Made by a program: the position numbers and the translations under genes. Positions 56,801 through 64,000 of a stretch of 64,000 nt of DNA are shown one piece after another. The stretch's first letter is position 1. Each line of letters starts with the position of its first letter. The stretch comes from Limnephilus marmoratus (lineage: Eukaryota; Arthropoda; Insecta; Trichoptera; Limnephilidae), in the NCBI GenBank assembly GCA_917880885.1, contig OU862922.1, positions 2,108,001-2,172,000 on the forward strand, written 5' to 3'. Under the pieces are notes generated by a model. The model ran no database searches. It saw nothing but the letters and a program-made list of their open reading frames with translations, and had not been told where the DNA came from.

Positions 56801-59800
56801 TGCTTGTTAGTTCGCTTATTAAATTTTGCATTCCTTTTCAACATCTTTGATTTTGAAAAAAAGCATGCATAAACTTATAGGGTATTTGTTGCGGTTATGT
56901 TTCCAGGGCAGCGGAAGGCGGTTTGGCTCCAGCGGCGCCGGAGACAGGGGCGGATGGGGAGATAGTGGGCGGGCCGCGCACCCCGCAGCAGATCGCGGCG
57001 CAGCGTCGACTTCAGCAGACACAGGCGCAAGTCGATGAGGTAAACTACCAACCAAAAATAACTACCTTGCAGTAGTCTGGACTGAAGGGAAGCTGCTTGT
57101 TCTCAGTTTCGTCAACTGGAATGTCTGAGGTTTGAAGTTTAAAAAGATTTGACCAGTGCAATTTTATGGCTTATAAAAGATTTTTGGAATAAGTATCTCA
57201 GACCAGCTCAAGTGTCGAGGCTCCATAGAAGCTCAAGTAAATCTGGCTTCCAAGAAACCGGGCGTCAGGATTAGCACATTCTTCAATAGGTTCCAGCCAC
57301 TGACGATCAGCGTGGTCTAGGGATAAGACTCTTGACTTCCCAATCCAAAGGTCGCGGGATCAAAATTCCAAAGTGTTATTTTACAATTAATTTATTTAAA
57401 ATAATATAAATTATATTTGCAGTACGTTCCAGAGTGAAAGATACTCTTAGTATCGCCCTGGTGTAAGACCACCATTCAGAATTGAAACGTTTCTTGAAAT
57501 AGCCATGTTTAGTGACCAGATCTGAATAACCAGGTACTTCCCAACCTTCCTCTTCCCCACCTCCTTCCCCTCCCCACTACCTTCAGCCTTACAACATACC
57601 CCAATTGGGGATGCCATAGTCTCACTGGATCCAGAAGGGAGCAGCTGAGACGCTTGTGAGGTATTCACATAAAAAACTAACCCTGTACATATCTCAAGCA
57701 TGTCCAATAACTGAATGCTACCCCTGGCTGGGGTCCTAAATAGATAATACATCTTTTTTTATTCTGTTCAAAGAAGGGCGGTTGGTCTGATTGATAATAG
57801 TCTGTTGTTAGCAGACCGATTGCTATCTTTAATGCACAGACGCAATGTATGCATGCTCTGTCTGTTCTGCAAGTATTTCAATTGAGCTGGCAGCTTTTAC
57901 CCGTTGTTAACTGATGCACATGTGCAAAACACGACGGACGGATACATTGCGGAACACCCTTTCTTAGTTGATGATGATGTTCTTAGTAGTGTCCGACCGA
58001 AACAGGACTTTCTGCCGAAACCGAAACCGAATCTTCGGTAACTGTCTCAGTTTCGGCTGAAACCGAAACCGAAACAGAAACTTTTTTAGAAATGTTAAAA
58101 ATCTATTGTTTACTGAAATTTAGCTTATTTTTTAGACTTATTCAGACTGTTAACACGTGATAAATGAAATAAATATACAATAATTGATGTAGGTGTGCGA
58201 AAAAATATATATATTTTTTTTAATGTTACTGCTATAAAACGAACAAAAATTATAAAAATTAACAAAACATGTTTATTTATTTATTTACTACTACTTCTTG
58301 GACCAAAAAAACTGTCAATAATCAATTACTTAATTATAATAAAATTATAAATGAAGAACCGCATTAATTGAGTATTTTAATTTTAATTGCGTTTACAGAC
58401 ACAACAATCTTATTACACGTGTGTTAAATGAAATAAGAACATTAATTGAAGTAAGTGAAAAAATAAATATTTATGGTTTTGAGATTTATTACTGCTATAA
58501 AACGAATAAACATTATAAAAATCAACATAAATGGAACAAAAATCAACTTCTTGGAATAAATAAATGTCAATATTCAACACTTACATCATAAAGAAAAGAC
58601 CTCATTAATTGAGTATTTTAATTGCGTTTACAATCACAACATTCTTAAGACTAAATTTAACATTTGTTGAGGTCTTTTGCAGAGTTTCGATGCGGCCGAA
58701 GGTTCGGCAGATTTTCTGCCGAAACCGAAACTGGTGCCGAAACTAGATTTTTTTTGCCGAAACCGAAACCGAACCTTCGATCGGTCACTAAATCTTAGCT
58801 TAACTAGAATGAGTCGTATCTTCGACTACGTTTTTTTGTAAGTCAGTTCGCAAGTGGATAGAGCTACCGGCATATTTTTCCTCCTTTGTATAATCATTGC
58901 CTCTCCAGGACCCATATTGATAAACACCTTCTTACAGCCCATAGCTTAACACGTCTTACAACGTTGCCCAACTGGCTAGCGGTAGAGTCCGTCTTTACAC
59001 TGTACATACGAGGGTGAACGTGTGATGTGTGACATAAAAAAAGGAATCTAGGATCTTTCTCTCCACTCCTTTGATCCCGAATTATTGGCCTATGGACTGC
59101 AAACGCTTTGTAAATGCAGAAAATTCAGAATCCTCAAATATTTAGTACATTGTAGGCTATATTGTGAGAGATCATCTTGTCATTTCTGTATTTGAAATTT
59201 GTACCAAAGACAAACAAAATTAACGATAATAAATTGCATAATATGTACATACCTAAGTGTAATTTGCAATTTGTAAGTTGTGATTTTTACCTTTTTGCGT
59301 TTTTCTATTTTAACTACATAAAGTCTTTTCTATTTTCCAGGTGGTGGATATTATGAAAACAAATGTCGAGAAGGTGTTAGAAAGAGATCAAAAATTATCA
59401 GAGCTTGACGACAGAGCAGGTAATTTGAATTTATATTACAGTATTATATTGTCGCTATTGAAGACTTGAAGAAATCTCCACTCACGCATGGATTGCAAGA
59501 CAGTCGATGCAATGTGAATTGACAGAAATTTAACTGTTGCATCGGCTAGGTTTCTCTTGCACACTTTTGTCAAAAAGTAGTGATCAATTCTCATTGCATA
59601 AACCATTTACGATCTATCAATTTACATAATATCTTTATGAAACCCCACCATTCATTTTTACATTTTATAATACTAGAATGATGTGACATCGAGCAACGTC
59701 AATTTGCAAATAGCGGTGATTGTTGTTGATACTCGTTATTACAGCTGATTTGTGTATTGTTTTACCGCAAGCATATTATTATGATTATTATTGAATATTT

Positions 59801-62800
59801 TAAACAGTAAGGCTTACTTAGCAACAGCACTGACGAAATTTGGCGGTCGTCCAGGTCTGTCTGTGAAGTATATGACGTGCATAACTGTCTCATGGAATTT
59901 TTTAGGATGGTGTGAGCCGATCATACTTCAGTTTACCCCTTTGGATACAACACAATAAAACATGAATTATGTTAGATATATAACTAATTTTGCCCTTTTG
60001 TTAGATGCCCTGCAGCAAGGAGCGTCACAGTTTGAGCAGCAAGCCGGCAAATTAAAAAATAAATTCTGGCTACAAAATCTAAAGGTTAGTAGTAAATAAA
60101 TTGATAAAACTTTATTTACGCACGAATCCTTATTTTTCACCCTTTATAAAGAAAACTTGTTAGGATAGGGAGATAAAAACCACTGTTAAAACCACATATA
60201 TTAAAAAAAATACAAATCTATACTTAAATTATCCATTATTATCCAACAACAAAAAAAATACTGATTGAAATTTTCATTTTTATTTTTGGGGTATTATGCC
60301 TTGTTATGCCATCTTCTTCTTTAGCCAATGTTTCGGACAGCATTACATCTTCGATTGCACATCTGCCCTGATGATGGATAATGTAATGCTGTCCGAAACG
60401 GAACCAAACACGGAGGTAGCGCAACTTGGAATCAGTGGCGGCCGCTGCCCTGAAAACGTGGTGGTTCACTGAAAATCCGTAACTATGAGATAACGATTAC
60501 TAAGCAACATTAGGTAAAAATGATCTCATTAATCTTATTTGGAGAGAAGATCTATTTTAAGCTGTTTTCGAAGTGCGAAAACTTCTACATATCGCTTTTT
60601 AATTAAAAAATTTATTTTTCGGTACTAAGAAAATAAAAACACTAAATCTTAAATTTCAACCCAAAAAATTATTTTTTTAGAATGTTTAATTTATTTTATT
60701 TTATATTTCATAAAATAAAATAAAATATTTCATAAAGTAAAATAAATTTGAAAGTAGTGTAAGAAGAATATACGATGCAAATGTGAATTGTAGAAGAAGT
60801 CGGGGACGCCCGAGGAAGACATGGCACGAGCAAGTGAATCAGATACTTGAGTCGGGCCATGTCGAAAGTCGGAATAATAGAAGAGAATGTATGAGATGAT
60901 GTATGAATGTGAGTGAGGCAAAGAGTGAGTGCCAAGACCGAGTTATTTGGCGGTCCGTCCTCTCTGCCTACCCCTGTGGGGAAACGGCGTGATGGTTGGT
61001 TAGTTAGTTTTATATTTTATTTTAAGCAGGATACAAACAGTATTTATAAACAATGTATAAACAGCACGAGGGCAAAATTGTCAAAGTTACCTATGAAAAA
61101 ATTGTATTCCTTAATGATTTGCGTTTTATTATTTAAAACACCAATCAATAAAAAAGAAAATATATGTAAAATTTAGGTATTTGCTGTACCTTTTGATTAA
61201 AAAAAGAATTATTCAGTTTGGTTAAGTATTTTGGCCTTAAATCCAAATATAAGTTTGTATGATAAAGGCCGCTGGGTGGCACACCGATATAGCTTAATTT
61301 TTCATACATATGGCCGGCGTTGCGCGCTGGCGATGTTTGGAATATTCGATACAAAAACATAATTCGTTCCGCTTGCAATTGGCCTGCACACCGGACAGAG
61401 TAAATTCGCGCGGAACTTTGAGAATTTGCTCTCTCTGATTCATATTATATTATGCATTATATTGGTAGGTGATATTTTTAATGAAATTCATAGATTTTAT
61501 ATTTTTCGGTAAGATATTATAAAGTAATTTTAGACGATATAATTTACCAGTGCTGCACACAAACACACTGTTCAACCAGCCGCCCTTGCTTGGAATAATA
61601 CCCCAAAGATAAATCAGGATAAGAAAAAATAATTCTATTTTATGAAGTTCAATCATTGATAAACATGTAAAAATGAATGTTATTTATTAATTTTCCTTTT
61701 TTGGGAGATCAACAGTTTATATCACATTATTTACATTATGAATGTTATGTTAAAAACTTTATCGGTAATTTCTTTTTCCGTGAATTTTGCACATCGATAG
61801 CCCCAATATTTCTGTTGGGTTAATTCAAAGCATTATATTCAAGCATAATGATATTGTGATTTTAAATGATATCCACATGTTTTATTTTAAATTAACGGGT
61901 AATGTATTAATCAAATAAGCCTTTAATACTCTAGGCACTTGCAAGTTTGTTGAAACAATTTACATCCGAACCATAATTTAATATTTATAAATAATATTTA
62001 TTATATTAAAGAAGGAGCGAACAAGAAGCGATTTTTACAGTTGTTATTTCTTCAGCAGTCTAAAACAGAATGGTTCCGTTAAATTTGTTACGGCAGACGG
62101 TGACAATATGAGAATCAGTTGTTTAAAATTTAAAACACGTTTGTTTTTAAAACCCTTGGTATTTTAGGAAAAGCCAAAATAATCAGTGTTCCCGAAAACT
62201 AAAAACTGTTTTGCTTCTGTGATAAAATACGCTGTCAAATTTTATAATTCAAATTCAACATATGATTTTGGAAATATAAAATTTTTAAATGTAAATACCA
62301 AAAAAGATTTAAAAATAAATAAAAACACTCGTATTTTTGTCGTTTCTTGTAAAAACAATTAAAAAAAACCCAAAGTTTTTTTTTTTTTAAATCACTGTCG
62401 TAAACTCAGGTTTCATAAAGCTCTACGCTTTAATTATTTTTTGCTTAACTATTTAAAATTGAATTAAAGCGTGGTGTTTTTTTCTTTCTGACACCGTTTG
62501 AATCATATTTCTCAGATAGTAAGGGAGACACAACGATTTTATGAAACCAATACGAGTTGTTTCCAAAAGCAAACAAATTAGCCTGAGAGGTTAAATTAAA
62601 ATGATGTCACGTCGTGAATTACTATAAAAGAAAACATAATTATTTTCTTCTTCAAACTTCGCAAAATTACTTTGTGGCATCATTTTTCATATAATGAATA
62701 ACTGATTACTTTGTATAAACCACTATTTGTATTACCACTTATATAAACCACTAATGTTACTATAGTAACATATCCTGATGAAGACAACATTGTTGTTGAA

Positions 62801-63573
62801 ACATGTTGATATTGTTTTAAAAATAGTGGTTTATACAAAGTAATCAGTTATTCATTACATAATTATTTTAGTTACGCATGTGTTTGAAAACGTTAAGAAA
62901 TTAATCAAATAATGAACACCCCCAAAAAACGTAAAATGTCAAAAAAAAAAAATTTTAATTTTTTATTTTTTATTATGTACATCTATATAAAAAGGTAAAT
63001 ATATTTTTTGGCCTTGCCTGAAATCCTTGCCTTCTCATTAGGAAATCCTGTGTTGAGACAGACTAGTTTACAAATATTTTATAAATATTAAATAAAGTAC
63101 ATTTTTCAATAAAGCTAAAATATTTGACAAAAAATGTTCAGGTTGGTAGGTAGTGGTAATAATAATGAGACAGAGGATTATATTTGGGTGAGGTGACTAA
63201 TTATTGTACGACCTTTTTTGGTGATCCATTGTTTGATCAGGATTTTGTATTTGTTAATATTATTCAATTGTCTTGTTTTGTCAGGTAGGTTATTGTATAT
63301 TTTAGGCGCAATGTATTTGAAATTTCTTTGACCAAATGTTGTTTGTTTTAGGTGTTTGTATGAGTTTTTTTTGGTTTTGTGCATCGTGTTTACAATATTT
63401 TGGATATTTTCATAAAATGTATGAGTTTTATTTTTAAACAGATGAGTGATGATGATGGTGAATTTGCTTCATAAAGATTCTTTCACCGATTTTCTTAACG
63501 TTATTGTTGCAAATGTTTCAGATGATGATAATCATGGGCGTCATCGGCGTTGTAATAATCGGTCTACTGTTCG
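53850..63573 (+). CDS. nSyb: Neuronal synaptobrevin (v-SNARE, VAMP2 family), last exon outside window
   Basis: Synaptic-vesicle v-SNARE that pairs with syntaxin and SNAP-25 to fuse vesicles with the plasma membrane. Exons: 53850-53851 (AT), 56907-57039, 59341-59419, 60005-60084, 63522-63573; all junctions are AG/GT and phases agree. Residues 2-27 are Ala/Gly/Pro-rich with [17 protein letters not shown], an insect n-Syb-type N-terminus. The SNARE motif runs from about 33 to 91 ([51 protein letters not shown]); Arg60 in VLERDQ is the zero-layer residue. Juxtamembrane [12 protein letters not shown], then a membrane anchor [17 protein letters not shown] (99-115). The family has 110-180 residues; the tail lies past 64000. 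A ubiquitous Syb paralogue is less likely because DDRADALQ and WLQNLK are neuronal-type. Introns hold SINE, LINE, hAT and RTE debris. Confidence 0.93.
56172..56653. mobile_element. Two headless SINE copies as an inverted pair (nSyb intron 1)
   Basis: 56172-56398 is a minus-strand SINE body and 56399-56653 a plus-strand one. They meet at about 56398 and their 3' ends point outward. Neither has a tRNA head. The plus copy ends tcttgtgtggtatttatata then A-rich. Confidence 0.8.
56907..57039 (+). CDS. nSyb: nSyb exon 2 (N-terminal region and start of SNARE motif)
   Basis: Acceptor ttccag before 56907, donor gtaaac after 57039. Encodes [18 protein letters not shown] through [12 protein letters not shown]. 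Its first base completes the ATG. GC-rich (gcggcgcc), unlike the AT-rich flanks. Confidence 0.93.
57308..57682 (+). mobile_element. tRNA-derived SINE inserted in LINE-b
   Basis: Head tcagcgtggtctagggataa with B-box-like gcgggatcaaaatt, full body, 3' end cttgtgaggtattcacataa then A run. It interrupts LINE-b between cagccactgac and ctaaccctg. Confidence 0.82.
57987..58790. mobile_element. Non-autonomous hAT-like element with CCGAAA arrays
   Basis: Ends TAGTGTCCGACCGAA and TTCGATCGGTCACTA are inverted with two mismatches. Flanks gttcttag (57979-57986) and aatcttag (58791-58798) agree in 6 of 8 bases. Both subterminal regions contain clusters of ccgaaa/tttcgg (about 10 on the left, 8 on the right), the kind of array hAT transposases bind. 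No transposase ORF. Confidence 0.7.
59341..59419 (+). CDS. nSyb: nSyb exon 3 (first half of SNARE motif)
   Basis: Acceptor tattttccag, donor gtaatt. Encodes [20 protein letters not shown] and ELDDRA, including the zero-layer Arg. Ends after the first base of an Asp codon. Confidence 0.96.
59420..60004. other. nSyb intron 3, no repeats seen
   Basis: The only nSyb intron here without a recognised insertion. Confidence 0.5.
60005..60084 (+). CDS. nSyb: nSyb exon 4 (second half of SNARE motif, juxtamembrane)
   Basis: Acceptor ttttgttag, donor gttagt. Encodes [20 protein letters not shown] and FWLQNLK. The residue after KLK is Asn (aat), where remembered synaptobrevins have Arg. Confidence 0.96.
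60240..60425. repeat. Hammerhead-like repeat family F2, inverted pair
   Basis: A minus-strand unit (60290-60360) and a plus-strand unit (60361-60425). The plus unit has gccCTGATGA, T, gga...tcc, GAAACGG. The minus unit has lost the CTGATGA core. Confidence 0.55.
60700..61010 (+). mobile_element. RTE-type LINE 3' end (nSyb intron 4)
   Basis: Reads [20 protein letters not shown], then [20 protein letters not shown] and PCGETA before a stop, a typical RTE C-terminus. Tail: cggcgtgatggttggttagt. Confidence 0.78.
62200..62600 (+). repeat. Dispersed repeat R2, copy 3
   Basis: Shares ttctgacaccgtttgaatc, atcatatttctcag and gatagtaagggagacacaac with copies at 11440-11690 and 19190-19560. Confidence 0.55.
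62689..62864 (+). mobile_element. Small Penelope/retrozyme-like palindromic element (nSyb intron 4)
   Basis: Outer arms of 37-38 bp are inverted: left taactgattactttgtata, right tatacaaagtaatcagtta. The centre holds a complete hammerhead-like motif. About 176 bp, non-coding, sense to nSyb. Confidence 0.6.
62770..62812 (+). ncRNA. Hammerhead ribozyme-like motif (H6)
   Basis: ATATC (stem I, 62770-62774), CTGATGA core (62775-62781), one extra A, GACAAC-att-GTTGTT (stem II, 62783-62797, one G-U pair), GAA (62798-62800), ACATGT (self-complementary stem III), T as base 17 (62807), GATAT (stem I partner, 62808-62812). All core bases are present and stem I is a perfect 5 bp. Expected cleavage after 62807. 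Confidence 0.62.
62940..63445 (-). mobile_element. LINE 3' end, minus strand (nSyb intron 4)
   Basis: The minus frame 63178-63384 reads [20 protein letters not shown] and [14 protein letters not shown], an RT C-terminus of the LINE-c type (FFNSLPEKIR class). The 3' UTR runs to a T-rich run at about 62941-62953. Strongly 5'-truncated. Confidence 0.7.
63522..63573 (+). CDS. nSyb: nSyb exon 5 (membrane anchor)
   Basis: Acceptor aaatgtttcag, donor gtaaga. Encodes [17 protein letters not shown] plus the first base of the next codon. If the donor is skipped the frame stays open to 63740, giving a different C-terminus of about 56 residues. Confidence 0.92.
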
Positions 63574-63966
63574 GTAAGATTCCCCTCCATACTAGTTCTA
63601 CTCTGTTAGAAGCATCCATGTTGTTGCCTTCAAGTGATTACCAGAACCCAAAACTTTTGCTTCCATGTTCTTTGTTGACTGTGCTTTTAATGTGCTCGCA
63701 AAATGGTGATGATTTTACATTATTAAAATCAATACAATAATAACAAATTTATAATCGATACAAAACATTATAATTAAAATTGCTGGCTGCAAGGCTTTTA
63801 GAAATATAACGATTGAATCTTAGCAGAGAATTAATGATAACAGGTTTCATGACATGATATGTCATGAATATTTTTGCTCCTCGTGAAAGCATAGACCAAC
63901 ACAATTTTGTTGTATAAAAATGAAGATACAATGTGACCCAAGACGTTAAATTGAAAGTAAAAGAGT

Positions 63967-64000
63967 CCATCATCATCATCACTCTTGGCTCTACAACCCC
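63967..64000 (-). mobile_element. RTE-type LINE 3' terminus, cut by the window end
   Basis: Minus strand ggggttgtagagccaagagt followed by gatgatgatgatg, identical to the 3' end at 24735-24775. Confidence 0.65.

Larger units (their letters stand above)
57180..58990 (+). mobile_element. LINE-b 3' fragment with two nested insertions (nSyb intron 2)
   Basis: Part 1 (57180-57307) reads [20 protein letters not shown]; part 2 (57683-57978) starts aactaaccctgtacatatc; part 3 (58799-58990) is the 3' UTR (gagctaccggcat, cttacaacgttgcccaact). Between them sit a SINE (57308-57682) and a hAT-like element (57987-58790). Confidence 0.75.

Overview
The window reads as AT-rich, transposon-dense insect nuclear DNA, most likely lepidopteran. 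The one host gene I can support is a neuronal-type synaptobrevin (nSyb/VAMP2 family) on the + strand. It has a probable 5' UTR exon ending at 53851 and coding exons at 56907-57039, 59341-59419, 60005-60084 and 63522-63573. The order assignment rests on remembered resemblance of the repeats to moth and butterfly repeats; 'insect' rests on the synaptobrevin sequence and is firmer.

Almost everything else is repeats. 0-13 kb holds foldback and TIR elements, a decayed hAT transposon with a transposase remnant (4394-5559), tRNA-headed SINEs, LINE 3' ends and a small element with a hammerhead-like motif (12012-12049, minus). 13-16.6 kb is a nearly intact APE-type non-LTR retrotransposon ('LINE-a') with one frameshift and one internal stop. 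17-28.5 kb has LINE-a derivatives, a PIF/Harbinger-type MITE, reverse transcriptase debris, a tandem repeat, foldbacks and a palindromic hammerhead-like repeat. 29-34 kb is a Jockey/CR1-like LINE ('LINE-d') with a gag-like ORF1 and a pol split by a 969-bp insertion of tRNA-bearing 413-bp units flanked by a 12-bp target duplication. 34-53 kb is again SINEs, LINE-a derivatives, foldbacks with tRNA-like arms and an LTR-like direct repeat pair. 53.5-64 kb is the synaptobrevin gene; its introns carry nested SINE, LINE, hAT and RTE insertions and a second hammerhead-like element.

Two systems stand out. (1) LINE-a has a short non-autonomous derivative that fuses its 5' UTR to its 3' UTR with all coding sequence removed. 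It occurs repeatedly and keeps a nested 3'-terminal hairpin. The tRNA-headed SINE has a similar 3' end, which suggests one enzyme serves three element types. (2) Three unrelated-looking small repeat families share one hammerhead-ribozyme-like plan: CTGANGA, one extra base, stem II, GAA, a self-complementary stem III, H17 and a short stem I. This is the layout expected of dimeric hammerheads in Penelope/retrozyme-type elements.

All boundaries were judged by eye and may be off by a few to tens of bases; clade names are provisional.
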